From positions 7,316,001 through 7,380,000 of the forward strand of contig OY755184.1 in assembly GCA_963576735.1 (NCBI GenBank): a DNA stretch of 64,000 nt, in the 5' to 3' direction. Of this stretch, positions 32,791 through 44,879 are shown piece after piece; the stretch's first letter is position 1, and each line of letters begins with the position of its first letter. Below the pieces are notes generated by a model that worked only from the letters and a program-made list of their open reading frames with translations, was not told the DNA's origin and made no database searches. The DNA comes from Bedellia somnulentella (Eukaryota; Arthropoda; Insecta; Lepidoptera; Bedelliidae). The position numbers and the translations under genes were made by a program.

Positions 32791-33174
32791 AAGACCTTTT
32801 TTTTAGCAACCGTGATAGCCCAGTGGCTAGAACACTCGGTTATCGTGCAAACGACTAGTGTTCAAATCCTGGGTCAGGCCTACACCAATTTGTCTTTTCT
32901 AAAGACATATGTGTGGTTATTTATCATGGTTGTTAACGGTGAGGGAAAACATCGTGAGGAAACCCACATGGCTGAGTTGTACTTAGTCATGTGACAGTGT
33001 ATTCGTACAAAACGGCGATAGGTCTGCCCCCTATCACGTGAGTACACTATCCATGCAAAACGTGGGAACTCTGAACACCAGGTGACAAAGTCACGTGATG
33101 TTCAGAAGTATTAGTAGCTCTGCCAACCCCTTCGGGGATATTCGGCGTGAACGTTTATGTTTTACCTTTTTTTT
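32791..33174 (+). mobile_element. S2, complete
   Basis: Body about 32808-33164 with A box GATAGCCCAGTGGC, B box GTTCAAATCC and tail gtgaacgtttatgtttt. ACCTTTTTTTT occurs on both sides and is the likely target duplication. Confidence 0.9.
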
Positions 33175-33608
33175 CTGAAATATTAGACTTTTTTAAGTTT
33201 GCCTTATGTTTGTTTATAATAAGTCGTGATTATAAGATAAGATTTTTGCGGTCTGTTCAAAGTAAAGTAAAACTTTTTCTTACAAACTCATTACGCAAAT
33301 TCTTGGCCAAACACGAACTCGCTTTAAGAAAAAAAACTTTTTCCAACTGTCATAATTTGACATAAAACCGTCAAAATTCTGTCACATGTCACTAAACGTC
33401 ACAATGCACACTTAATAGAACTTTTTAATGGGTATTCACAATCTTTTTAAGATGTATCTTAGGTGTATGTCTCTGGTATGGTGATCCAAATTTGACTTTT
33501 TTGCCCAGTTTCTTGCTCATTCGGTCATTGAGTTGAATGATTTTAAATCCAGTAATGCCATTTTTATTCTAATATTGATATTGCAAATACCTACCACTTT
33601 ATTTATTA
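33175..33608. other. No recognised feature
   Basis: Anonymous; several gtcacatgtcac-like palindromic words but no ordered repeat. Confidence 0.35.
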
Positions 33609-34160
33609 CTAGCTTTTTGCCCCGCGACTTCGTCCGCGTGGACTTCATTTTTTGCATCCAGTTTACATAATACCAAAATACCGAAACACTGTCTCAACTT
33701 CTGTTTTTTATATTTATAATCCCGCGGGCATTGTAAATGACATAAAGGACATTGAGGCTTTTTAAGTGATTGTTGGGCGATGCAGTTTGTGACCCATCAC
33801 TAACAACCTTTATTAACCTATCTTTTATCAATATATTTCCAAAATTGGATGAAGAATCTCCAACGCTATGGCTACCCTTTTATGGAATTTATGGTTGTTA
33901 GCATATATTTATGAATGATTGATAGGTGGATTTCATAAATTCAATCGCACCAAGTTTTATTATAAAATGTAAAAAAACTCTATATTAACTTTCATTTGCT
34001 ATTTCAACCCGTTAGGGGTTGAGTTCCGAAAATTCCTTTTTAATTGTTCATAAGAATCATGAAACAAATATACCAAGTTTTTATGTTCAGAAATGAGAAT
34101 ATCTTTAGTAAGTACAGATACGGATAGTAGTTTGGCGCTGCGGCGACGGCCCGGTGCTGC
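33609..34160 (-). mobile_element. Helitron of the CGCGGACGAAGTCGCGGG type carrying S1
   Basis: 3' end CTAG at 33612-33609 preceded on the minus strand by the CCGCG-GACGAAGTCGCGGGG hairpin. An S1 part (33752-33915, plus) sits inside at the same place as in the relatives at 48785, 49314 and 59660. The 5' boundary is unclear; homology to 59660-60230 continues to about 34185. Confidence 0.65.
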
Positions 34161-34293
34161 CCCCTACACTGACCGTTGGTGATAGTGGGAGAGCTTGCAG
34201 CGATTGCTCGGCAATATAGGGATGATTAGTGGTGGATCTCCTTCCAAAATAATCGCTAAATTGAAGGGGTAGTGCTTGTTATTATTATATATA

Positions 34294-34345
34294 GTGTTCG
34301 GAGGTGACTCCGATAAATATCCGAATAAAGTCACCTCCGAGCACA
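34294..34345. repeat. Hairpin
   Basis: TCGGAGGTGACT (from 34298) pairs with AGTCACCTCCGA (ending 34340) around a loop that itself contains atccga-like repeats. Confidence 0.75.
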
Positions 34346-34454
34346 CGCCAGGAACTGACAGGATGTCGCCGTCGACGGATACGTCGTGGAGGACATCATC
34401 ATCATCATCATATAGTGTTATTTTAAGCTAACAAAACATTTTTTTACAAAAAGC

Positions 34455-34560
34455 TTGAATTACCTGAGATACGAACCCGGGACGATTGATTCATAATAGT
34501 TCTAATTAAATATTCATAGTAGTTAGTTATACCGCTACGCCACGGAGACGTTACCGGGGC
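34455..34560 (-). mobile_element. S4 tRNA-like head
   Basis: Minus strand: GTGGCGTAGCGGTATAAC (A box) and GGGTTCGTATCTC (B box), with an AT-rich stretch of about 40 bp between them. The same head appears at 46361, 47634 and 48515. Not a functional tRNA. Confidence 0.6.
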
Positions 34561-34619
34561 GATGTCAAATTTTTATTACGCTTTATTTCATATTAGTCTT
34601 ACTATTGATAAACAAATTT

Positions 34620-35213
34620 GTCATTTAAATTGATGAAACCCCTTCATCTTTCCAAAATGAACATTAACAAAGTGTCTGATGTGAATTCCATCGATGATAA
34701 AAATAATCGCTGCAATATTTTGAGCCATATATGAGTTAAGGTTTTTTGATGTTCCTATGAGAACTCTTGCGGATTCCTTAGTTTCAAGGAATCGTCGTCG
34801 TTTCATTTAGCTTCTAAATTTACATGTTAATATTCGTTTGCAATATAAGTAGATGTAAAAAAAATGTATACGATGAAAAAATAGTACATCATCCCTCGGG
34901 AGTTCCTTATTTTCGGGGATCCATTACCGTACCATTAAGCTTCTAAATTTTGATTTTTATATTAGTTTACAATATTTTACGTTGTTTTAAACGATACACA
35001 GCACCATCTCCAATGCATTTAGTAAGCAAACAATATTTTTGATTTCCCATGGGAACATATTTTTTCCGGGATAAAAAGTATCCTATTATTTAATTTAGAC
35101 TTCTAACTACACGTCTGAAAAATTTCAAAGCAATCGGTTCAGTATTTACGGCGTGAAAGCGGAACAAACAAACAAACAAACTCACTTTCCCATTTATAAT
35201 ATTAGTATGGATG
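34620..35213 (-). mobile_element. Helitron-like 5' part
   Basis: Minus strand begins TCCATACTAATATTATAAAT at 35213, followed by (GTTT)n and gcgtgaaa motifs typical of Lepidoptera Helitron 5' ends. No matching 3' end identified. It may be the 5' end of the element starting at 33609. Confidence 0.55.
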
Positions 35214-36458
35214 TACCCTAAGCTCTTAATCTAGAATCATCCCCGATTTTGTAGCTAGATCTCAATTATTTCTTCAAAATTTAATTGTAAATGATTTAAA
35301 ATATGTTTCCAATGTTTACCAAGTATGAATTGTCAGGTTATTAAATAAATTATATTTAAATTGAGCCAAAAAGGCTGCTTGTAAATAAACCCAAAGCTAA
35401 AAAGAAAAAAAATAGAAGAAAGATATTTTTTGGAAAATAACAATAAGCATGACATAATTAGTTGGGATTCGCGATAATGGGATTTCATTATTATTTTTTC
35501 TTTAATTTTATGTTCTTCCCAAAATATAAATAACTCTTAACTTAGTCTTTACTTAACCATTGATTAAATACCTTCAAGATCTAATTGTTTAATAATTTCA
35601 TTCTTTATACATAATTTTTTTTCGCTTTAATGATAAAAATCCTTACAACTAAAATTCACATGCGAGACTAAATCACGCTGTTTGTGGCGAAATTGCTGAA
35701 AAAATATTCGGCAGATACCGCCAATAACAAAAAAAATAAAAAAAACAATAAACAAACAAAAAAAATATAATTAGTCAATTTTTCATTCCCATTATTACAT
35801 ATTTTGAAAACTAATGAATAAATTTCTTATACCGAATAATAATTAATTTAACGGACTGGTTAATATCAAACATTATTTGTTTGCGGAACTATTCGTACGA
35901 TACGAACTTAACGATGAATATGCTATCAGTGATTTTGGTACCAATTATTCGTGACGATGAAGCTTAATTAACGTTTTCAAACTGGAACATTCATATGGTG
36001 TCTCTATTTTATAAGAATTCATTGCGGAAGATATCAACCTACTGAAAATTACCCAAGAATGTACATTTATATTTCAAATCATGTAGGAGAAGCTAACAAA
36101 TAATAAAGCGTATATTAATCATACCAAAACTTGTATTAAAAGTTCTTTGCTCGTCTTAGTGATTATACTTTAGTTACAAATATATAATAAATAATATGTT
36201 CTTGATACTTGTTTCTTTATTAATTTACTAGTGGACCATTTCGGATTTGCACGAGTATTGTTATACTTTGAATATACGCCTGCGTTTCTTAGGGTCAATA
36301 TTTACTGGCATGAAAACTGTGATAATTTAATTAGGAATAACTTTTTTAGAGGGCTAACGGCAACGTTAATAACTATAAAACGAAAAGCTTAACTGTTTTC
36401 GCTTAGACTTTATATAGTCGTTACCTAGCATAATTTACAATGCATACATGTAGTAGTA
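35214..36458. other. 1.2 kb without recognised features
   Basis: Very AT-rich; no motif seen. Confidence 0.4.
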
Positions 36459-37250
36459 TAGCTGGGCATTAACTCGTTAATCCGTTAATCGTTAATTAAC
36501 GAAGTTAATATTTTGATTAACTGATTAACTTTTAAGTTAACTTTTAAAAATGTTAACGGACACGTTAACTTCCGTTTACATCAGTCAGAAGTCCGTTAAT
36601 CGTTAATCCAATGGGTACCTACTATTTACCGCACGGCCGGCATCGCAACGCGGCGCGAAAAACAGGTTCAGACAAGTATGAAATGAAATGACGAGTGCCG
36701 GGCGGCGCGTGGCAGCGAGTGAAGTGAGACAAAAACAAAACTAGATATATTTTGCCGGCGCGTGCGAGTGAGAAAACTGCGAAGAGATTTGTTTCGTTTG
36801 ATCATTTCATTACTTAGCGCCGCGCCGGTACTTAGAGTGGCGAGTGTTTTGTTTGTGTTTGTGGTTATTATTTATTATAATTATTACTGTCAGTCATCAT
36901 TTCATTTGCGTGTTGATAAAAAAAGAGTGCAGTTAGCTAGAAAAAGTGTACTGTGCAGTGCAGTAATTAAAACCATATCAAGGAAGTTGGAAGACATGGC
37001 TGGACATGAAATCAAAAGACTCGTTCAACGATGCTGCATTCCTCGGAGAACAGATATTCACAAATCTATTCATCAAATACAATACAATACAATAAAAATG
37101 CAATTTTACACATATTAACGGATTAACGATTAACGTTAACATGCGTTAATTCTTGCGAAATGTAACGCTTTAACGTTTAACGAAGCTAACTTTTTTTGTA
37201 ACGGATTAACGATTAACGAAGTTAACTATTTGATTAACGGTGCCCAGCTA
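36459..37250. mobile_element. hAT-like non-autonomous element with GTTAA sub-terminal repeats
   Basis: Body 36461-37248 starts GCTGGGCATTAACTCGTTAA and ends ATTAACGGTGCCCAGC, with TA on both sides. Many GTTAATC/GATTAAC words crowd both ends. The centre (36620-36980) is GC-richer and has a 118-codon frame (36762-37118) without a recognised domain. I see no 8-bp duplication, so the superfamily is uncertain; TA flanks would also allow a mariner-like origin. Confidence 0.7.
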
Positions 37251-37334
37251 TGTGTAGTACATAGGCAACCTATAATGTTTTCGGTTTTCGTAGTGTGGCC
37301 GCACATGATCCTGACTTTTATTTTACCTTAAGCC

Positions 37335-37430
37335 TATTAATATATACATATATAAACAAAGTATATATACACTGTAGTATATATATAGTGTAGTGTATAT
37401 ATACTGTGAAGTGTATATTTGCTGTGTAGT
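37335..37430. repeat. TATA/GTGTAGT minisatellite
   Basis: Imperfect repeats of tgtagtgtatatatac next to the S1 5' end. Confidence 0.6.
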
Positions 37431-37674
37431 GTCGGCTTAGAATAGCACTTCCCCATTTCTTCCGATGGGTGTACGTAAGAGGCGACTAACTGTATTGGGG
37501 CTTTTAAGAGATTTTTGGGCGATGTATTCGGAAACCCATCACCAACAACCTTTATCTCACCATCTTTTCCCCACTCAACTTTCCAAAAGTGGCTTAGGAA
37601 TTTTCAATTCCTTAGCTCTGGCTACCCCTTCTAGGGATTTATAGCCGTGAGTCTATGTATGTATATATATCCGA
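37431..37674 (+). mobile_element. S1, full length
   Basis: gctgtgtagtgtcggcttag to atagccgtgagtctatgtat; box-B-like word altered to gtattcggaaacc. Confidence 0.9.
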
Positions 37675-37879
37675 CTGTACACTAATCAGCCAATCATCTC
37701 AAAATCTCTTGTCTATAATATCAAATTTCCAAAAGGAGAGATATTTGTTTGTATGTATAGGTTCCTAATTCCCCAATAGCTCAACCGATATATAAAATAT
37801 TGTTTTAAATTAAACGTTGGAATTATTCAAAAGTTACGTAGGCTATATATCATCACACGAAATATCATAGGGGTGTTGG

Positions 37880-38180
37880 TGATGAAACTGACATGCATAC
37901 ATATAAACTGGTTTCCCATAATACAGACCTAGCCTAGTTTGGGAACCTCTGCTTAGGTCTGTACTTAAAGGCTTTGGAATGAGAAATTCCTGAGTCACTT
38001 TTGGAAGTTGAGTGGTGAAAAGATGGTATTAATAAATAATTGTTGGTGCCGGGCTCTCTAACCATATCGACCAAAAATCACTAGAAAGCCCACGCAAAAT
38101 CACTAAGGGTAACCCATACACTCCTATTATTTTGACCACCCACCGGTAGGAATGGGGTAGTGTTATTCTGCTGTTTTGCT
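37880..38180 (-). mobile_element. S1, diverged with an internal insertion
   Basis: Recognisable from cctgagtcacttttggaagt to gggtagtgttattctgctg. The 3' part carries extra sequence (cctagcctagtttggg). Confidence 0.6.
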
Positions 38181-38182
38181 AT

Positions 38183-38437
38183 AAAAACATAAACATAACA
38201 TAAACGTTCACGCCGTTTATCCCCGAAGGGGTTGGCAGAGGTACCAATACTTCTGAACTCACATGGCAAGCGCCATCTAGTTTCCAGAGAAGGTACCCAC
38301 GTTTTGCTTAGACAGTGTACTCACGTGATAGGGGGCAGGCCTATCGCCGTTTTGTACGAATACACTGTCACATGACTAAGTACAACTCAGCCATGTGGGT
38401 TTCCTCACGATGTTTTCCCTCACCGTTAACAACCATC
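38183..38437 (-). mobile_element. S2, 5'-truncated (variant subfamily)
   Basis: aacataacataaacgttcac to ccctcaccgttaacaaccat; lacks the tRNA-like head. It abuts the S1 before it. Confidence 0.88.
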
Positions 38438-39142
38438 ATAATTTAAAAAACATATTTATCTTATATCTACTTTGACTGGGACCTCATAATGAGTTAACGT
38501 TTTCTTGAATAAGTTTAACTACATTTATCATATCAATTTTCATTGAGCCACATTAAAACGAAATCTACTTCGATACATTTGAAATATTTTCGAACTTTGA
38601 ATAAGATATTTTTATCAGAAAAAATATTGTCATAATAAACGCATATTTTATTGAATTCTTTAAATTTTCAGTAAAATGTAAATAAAATCCAATAAAATAT
38701 GTGTAAATACATGCAAATAAATATTCATAATCATTTTCCACAAAAAAAAAATTTTTCGAATGTATGAAACAATACACAAAAAGCTACTGTTGTTTTTTAG
38801 GAGAAAAACTGTATCATTATGGTGGATTGTAGCTTCAGACAGCTGTCAAAAGAACTCTTAAAAACGCTTAGAATACCGATTTGGTGAATCATTCGTTCAA
38901 TCATCATAACGCTGAAAAAAATCGTTAATTTGCAGAATACCAAATACGTCAATGTGTCAAAAAGTAACGTAAAATGGCCTTGTAGAATAGCAAATAAGAT
39001 CTTAGCTGTCTCACTATTGTGACAGTGACACAAATGACATTTGTCAATTTTGCTTCGAGAATGCCAAAACCACAGTTTTGATACACCTAAGACCGACATA
39101 CAGAAAAGATGGTCGTGTAGAATTGGGCCCCTGGACTATCAT
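38438..39142. other. No recognised feature
   Basis: AT-rich. The 100-codon minus frame at 38797-39099 has no family motif. Confidence 0.35.
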
Positions 39143-39168
39143 GTCGCAGATTTATTATAAGTATAGAT
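39143..39168 (-). mobile_element. Helitron 5'-end scrap
   Basis: gcagatttattataagtata then ga equals the 5' terminus of the 5706-8638 Helitron family in reverse complement; little else of that element is here. Confidence 0.55.
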
Positions 39169-39185
39169 TAATAAAGATTTTTATA

Positions 39186-39300
39186 TACATACATTTATAT
39201 TTACGGCCATAAATCGCAAAAAGAGATAGCCAGAGTTTCAGAGCTATAATCTCCTCAGCCACATACGGAAGTCCCAACACCCTGAATCGCCTCTTACGAT
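39186..39300 (-). mobile_element. S1, internally deleted
   Basis: Tail and 3' end to cctcagccacatacggaagt are joined directly to cccaacaccctgaatcgcct. Confidence 0.65.
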
Positions 39301-39989
39301 CTACGACTAGACAACACAGCTAAAAAATTTATAAATACTGTTATATAGTGGGAGGATCTCGCAGCCGCTGCCCCAGATCGAGCCAGATGGAGAAATCTAC
39401 TCAAGGCCCTTTGTCCCTGCTGAAGGACGTCAGGATGGATGTATGTGTGTGTGTGTATACTACTTAACAAACATATTCTTTTCCTCAAAACATGTATCAA
39501 AACAGATTTCTTAGATTAGATACGCAATACGCAACTGCGAACAAAGATTTATAAGAGTTTTTACAATTTTACGGTTAGTAGACCTCTCTCGGCACAAGGG
39601 ACACATTACGGAGATATCAAAGAAGATTTACTCCCTACTTGATGACTTCCGAAAAGCAACTTGTAAATCCTTACAAACATAGCTTTGTTATAAATAAACA
39701 TACATTACATGATTATTTTTGTTATGTACTAGTATTGGATAATACTTTGTTAATTATATATTTTATGTTGATTTTGCTCACTTAGTCAAAACAAGATCTT
39801 CTAAATTATTATAATCACCGATTCAGCCAACAAATTGTTTCTTCTTGACTTGACCCATTTTAAATGTCTCAACAATGACCAGTCATGCCCTGCCCATTCA
39901 TGGGTTTCTTGGCAGTACAACTAACTTTCTGATTTACATCGTTAAAAATTTATCCCACTGACTGGCACGTTAGGATATCGATTCAATTC
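39301..39989. other. No recognised feature; short (TG)n
   Basis: A gtgtgtgtgt run at about 39442-39454. The 68-codon minus frame 39294-39500 is unsupported. Confidence 0.35.
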
Positions 39990-40102
39990 ACAGATTAAAT
40001 CGCCCAACAATCACTTCGAAAGCCTCAACACCCTTAGTTACTTCTTACGAACACCTATAGGAAGAAATGGGGTAGTGCTAATTTAAGCCGACAAACACAG
40101 CA
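39990..40102 (-). mobile_element. S1 5' half
   Basis: aaatcgcccaacaatcactt to taagccgacaaacacagc. Confidence 0.65.
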
Positions 40103-41504
40103 AATGATTGTGTTTTTTTATTGAATGTATTTCATTGAATGATTAATAAATAACTGTAAAAAAATTTTTGCAATTTATCAATGTCATTTTTAATGCAGAT
40201 ATCCAGAAAGATCAACCTATAAACTGTAACTCTTTTAATAATTTTTTAAAACAAGCTGTAAATCTATTCTGTGTGCTGCCAAATACACCAATAAACTTAT
40301 ACAGACCCACACAAATCAATAAGGGCATCATTTTAAGGACCCTCGGTGGAGCGCACACAAACTGATATAGATTTATCAACCCTTAGCCTGAGCTGCCCGT
40401 ACAAAGGCTTTATCGGAGAAACCGGAAAATACTTCAAAACAAAGGATAAGAAGATTAAAGTACCGACACTGGGTTAACGAAGGAAAAAATAAAAGTGAAG
40501 CGAGAAAAGGTTTTCGCTGTGAAGTATTTTCAAATATGTTTCAGTCAACCAACATAAGATAATATATTTTTTTTTGTAATTTTTAGAACCAAGCATTGAA
40601 AATGTTTGGATTTTAATAGGGTTGGAAAATCTCGTAATTAAAAATAATACATACTAAAAAACTTTCCTCTAATTGCCCATTAAATACCGTATAAGGTTTC
40701 ACAGTGAGTTCAATTTAATCATGTAATCTTAATCAAAAAGTGTGTTAAATAAAATAAATGACTCATTTACATATAAAACAGTTGTGTAAAGAAACGTAAG
40801 AAAGTCAATTCTTAATTAGGATATCTCAATTGTAAAAATTGCTAAGCGTATGCCGTTGCATACTGACGAAAATATTTGCAAAATGGTGTAGTATAATTTC
40901 TGCCATATTCCAAATATTACCCGTAGATGTGTTAAAATTTACTTTATTTAGTTCTTTTACTTTATTGAAAGTATCGTAAGTAATTTTCACTCAATTGTAT
41001 CGTTTTCTTAAGCATTTTCTCTTTGTTTACTATATTGCAGAGACAAGATTCTAAACATGTGGGATGAACAAAAAATATCGCCCGAGAATTTCGAGGAAAA
41101 TTCAATATCGAGATAAAAACGTTAGATCACGTCAGAAATAATTCGACTTTTATGCAAGGGGAGGCGCTCTTTAGGGGAATCAACCCCTGCTCGTTATTCT
41201 GCATGCGTCAATGCAACGTCTCTCAAAGCAAAATATCTGCAAAATTGACTTGTAACATTAAAATAGTCCGTGTGCAAATATTAAATTGAAATAAGAAAAG
41301 GACGAACATATTTGTTAAGATGGAATAAAAACATTAGTACAATGAATGTTATTTTAATTATACAAATGGTAGGGCTATTATCTCAGAAACTCCTTCAGAA
41401 CCAAATAAGTAACTATTGTCATTTGATTGGAAATTAAAACATACATACACAAGATTTAATATAACATTCTGCTTCAGCTTTTCTGAGTATTTGTCAATAA
41501 ACCG
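40103..41504. other. 1.4 kb without recognised features
   Basis: Anonymous. The frame 40168-40365 (65 codons) has no domain. An intron-end-like ttactatattgcag at about 41028-41041 is not followed by a convincing exon. Confidence 0.4.
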
Positions 41505-41877
41505 TGACCGTGACCGTTGACCGTTGTGACCGTGATAGCCCAGTGGGTAGAACACTCGGTTATCGTGCAAACGACTAGTGTTCTAATCCTGGGTCGGGCC
41601 TACACCAATTTGTCTTTTCTAAAGACATATGTGTGGTTAATTTATCATGGTTGTTAACGGTGAGGGAAAACATCGTGAGGAAACCCACATGGCTGAGTTG
41701 TACTTAGTCATGTGACAATGTATTCGTACAAAACGGGATACTGCACTGTCCATGCAAAACGTGGGTACTCTGAACACCAGGTGACAAAGTCACGTGATGT
41801 TCAGAAGTATTAGTAACTCTGCCAACCCCTTCGGGGATATTCGGCGTGAACGTTTATGTTTTGTTTATGTTATGTTG
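41505..41877 (+). mobile_element. S2, internally deleted, with repeats at its head
   Basis: Head from about 41528 (accgtgatagcccagtgggt), B box variant GTTCTAATCC, tail gtttatgttatgttg. The ctatcacgtg segment is deleted at about 41738. Just upstream, gaccgt is repeated four times (41506-41532), overlapping the first bases of the SINE. Confidence 0.88.
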
Positions 41878-42959
41878 TCAATAAAAAAAATATAGTTTTT
41901 TGTAGAATTAAGTCTTGACATTTTGATTGACTTGAATCTTAATGAGTCATGTGGTCCTAAAATATGAGACATCTATTGCATACTATTTTATCTCCAATGA
42001 GAAATAATGGTATGAACATATGTAAGTATGGATGGGAATATACTTTGGATAGTGTATTTCTAAAAGAGGCAACTAATTTCTGTTAACCACTAATATTTAA
42101 TTTACGCATAGCAAGAACTTTTACAAATTCTTCAGAGAGTTTTCTAACAAAGATGCAAGTTTCATTCATAAGATAAATGTTCGCGCCGCAAAAAAAATAT
42201 ATTTATATTGTATTTCTACTAACCAATGTAATTTTTAACATAAGGCTGGATACCACATTTTTAGTGTAGAATAGAAAAACAATCCGTTTATTGCACGCGA
42301 CAAACTACAAATGTTAAAACCTTATTGTTCTACCTATAAGTGCGATTGCAAACGATTTTCATTATTGTAACAACTTGACAAACGAACCAGTCCTAATTTA
42401 TAGGTTGAAGACGGAGCTAAAAGTCCAGAATTTACGCATGTCTCTTTGGTTGCATAAATATTGTAAATGTTTATGGCCGTCTAAATAGCATAAAATTAGT
42501 AAGGATATAAAAGGTGATAATACTAAGATTAAATTAGCAAAAATCTTTATATATTATGAATATCATATTCTAAAATAACTATCTCAATTACATCCCTTCG
42601 ACATTCCATTTCTATAAATAAAACCATATGATTCCATCTAAAGTAAGGAAAATAACTAGGAATGATACAGAACTAATTGTATTTATTAATTTAAATAAAA
42701 GGCCCTGTTTGTGGGATTAAACGATTCAAATTAGAAAACTCTAATAGAGAACATTTATTTAAAAAATCTCATTGGCTCATTACAGCAGTCGAGAAGCAAT
42801 ATACAGTGAGCTTTGAAAAATGTTAGATTAAAAAATAAATATCTTCTAAAATAATAATCTCAACCTGTGCTAAATCTTAACAATTTCATAACAGCAGAGT
42901 CGACAAAAATGTCGCTGAAATCCGCGCTCTCTGTTGTAATAAACAAGACTGGTCTTGGC
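41878..42959. other. No clear feature; possible RTE scrap
   Basis: About 41985-42030 (tatctccaatgagaaataat, ggtatgaacatatgtaag) may be a worn RTE tail; the rest is anonymous. Confidence 0.35.
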
Positions 42960-43178
42960 CTAGCCCTTTCTAGGAGGCAGTAAATCTAAGAGAGTTGCGG
43001 CACTGAGGTGGTTTGCGTCGTCGTCTCGTGATGAATTCCCAACATTAATGGAATTACACCCAACCGCGGCAAGCGTCATGGCTGTTACCACTCGTTCCAG
43101 CCGCACAATTCCCGAATAAACTACAAAGCCTCCCGTTTCAACTACGCGAACAAATAACAAGACTAAATACAAACACAA
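42960..43178 (-). other. Unrecognised 72-codon frame in a GC-richer patch
   Basis: The frame starts MCLYLVLLFVRVVETGG, a short hydrophobic N-terminus, and ends in LLPPRKG and a stop. The patch at about 42940-43130 is GC-richer and unlike any repeat here. It could be a host exon, a 5' UTR or nothing. No family recognised, no splice evidence. Confidence 0.25.
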
Positions 43179-43530
43179 AACTTTATCAAACCCTACTTTT
43201 TATCTCCATCGCCACGAAATTGCTTTCCGATTTCCTAGAAACAACACAACAGGAAACTTATCACAAAAACTGGATACCAAAAATCTGAATGTTTCTTTGT
43301 AGATACAAATATTAGTTGCGCATCTTTACTTCGTTTTATTTGCTTCTCGTTTATTCACAACCTACTCATAGATAAGTTGGCAGACTTAACATTTGTTTCC
43401 GGCAATTTACACGCTTTTTAGTGCTCTCAATGCGGGGGACTATAAACAATGAGTATCCTACTTTGTTGTAACGGAGCTACCTTCTTGTTTTCTTTGCTCT
43501 CAAAGCTGATAGTATCTTAATGTTTTTTTA

Positions 43531-43755
43531 TTGAGAAGAATGGGTTACTGGTCTATTGACATTAGACCTACATTATTTGCTCTTATTAAGTTTGTTTATT
43601 CAAACGAATGGGAAGGTAAACAACTTGACCTTCGTGGTCGAATGGTTATTGCATTCGGTTCACAATTTGAAGGTTTCGGGTTCTATTCTCCAAAGGTAAC
43701 AACAGGTATGGTAAAACTCTACCTCACAAATTCTGTAAGGTCAACACTGCTTTGA
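43531..43755 (+). other. Unrecognised 74-codon frame
   Basis: Begins MRRMGYWSIDIRP and includes GRMVIAFGSQFEGFGFYSP. The composition is protein-like but I cannot place it. No neighbouring coding evidence. Confidence 0.2.
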
Positions 43756-43895
43756 TAGGGAATTCAATGAAAGACTCGAATACCAAAGCAAGATTCTGTG
43801 CTTTGGAGGGCACGCAAAGCTGTCTGCACTCGCTGCGTTTATCTATCACGGGAGTAGTCGTGAGTTTGCAAAACCGCATCGGCTAGCATACTACC

Positions 43896-44079
43896 TAGAT
43901 TCTCTAAATAAAGAATAAATAAAGGAAAGAAAAATTTCGACACAGGCGGGAATCGAACCTCTGTGAATCGAATTCGCCTGTGTCGAAATTTTTCTTTCCT
44001 TTATTTATTCTTTATTTATTAGTAATAATCCCCACATGAGGTTTTCATGAACAAAAAGATTTAAATTAGATTCTCTAAA
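43896..44079 (-). mobile_element. Fold-back S3 SINE, 13-bp TSD
   Basis: Body 43909-44066, TSD TAGATTCTCTAAA at 43896-43908 and 44067-44079. Perfect 43-bp inverted arms (43906-43948 and 43975-44017) around a 26-nt loop that retains a B box GGTTCGATTCC (minus). The leader with ccccacatgaggttttcatg follows. Same architecture as 19523-19689 at an unrelated site. Confidence 0.92.
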
Positions 44080-44631
44080 GTTGATTAAACATGCAATTTA
44101 AAAGAAAGAAAAATCACACCACCCGTTTGTCTGAATAATACATGAAGAAATATACACGTAGGTCGTGGCCTGGTTTCGTGCGCATATTCTGCTAATTAAT
44201 TCAAGGACGGATAAGATAGGGTGTCGAGCTCTTCACACGCTACCGCCTCCTGCTAATCTGCAATGCATTACTATTCACTCAGCCATGTAACGCACAATAT
44301 GCCTTGATTATTTCTGCGAAAAGAAATCGGTTGTAGTTATTTTAAATATTATTTTAATTGGTTGGGTTGTTAAAATACTCTATAAGGAACAATATCAATA
44401 TACCTCACCTGTTCATTCAAACCTTTTAGTAATAAGTAACAATATTTTGTTCTAGTCACAATATTAGTTCATGTAGAAAAACGGTGAATGCATTAGTTTT
44501 CGGCAACAGTTATTTGAGAAAATATTTTATACACACGCATACTCACAAAAATTAGCATTTTTAACAATTCTGTGTAATATTTTACACACAAAATATATAT
44601 ATTTATATACATTTAAATTCATATTAATACC
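44080..44631. other. No recognised feature
   Basis: Anonymous AT-rich sequence. Confidence 0.35.
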
Positions 44632-44879
44632 ATACATACATACATATACTCACGGCTATAAATCCCTAGAAGGCGTAGCCAGAGCTAAGGAACTAAAATT
44701 CCTCAGCCACTTTTGGAAGTTGCGTAGGGAAAAGATGGTAAAATAAAAGTTGTTGGTGATGGGTCTCCAACCGCATCGCCCAAAAATCTCTTAAAAAGCC
44801 CCAATACCGTTAGTCGCCTCTTACGTACACCCACCGGAAGAAATGGGGTAGTGCTATTCTAAGCCGACACTACACAGCA
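44632..44879 (-). mobile_element. S1, full length
   Basis: Tail catacatacata to ccgacactacacagca. ATTAATA near both ends (44621 and 44880 regions) may be a short target duplication. Confidence 0.9.

Noticed and set aside
36762..37118. Transposase ORF of the GTTAA-rich element
   Set aside because: No hAT, BED or other transposase motif; too short and composition follows the GC-rich core.
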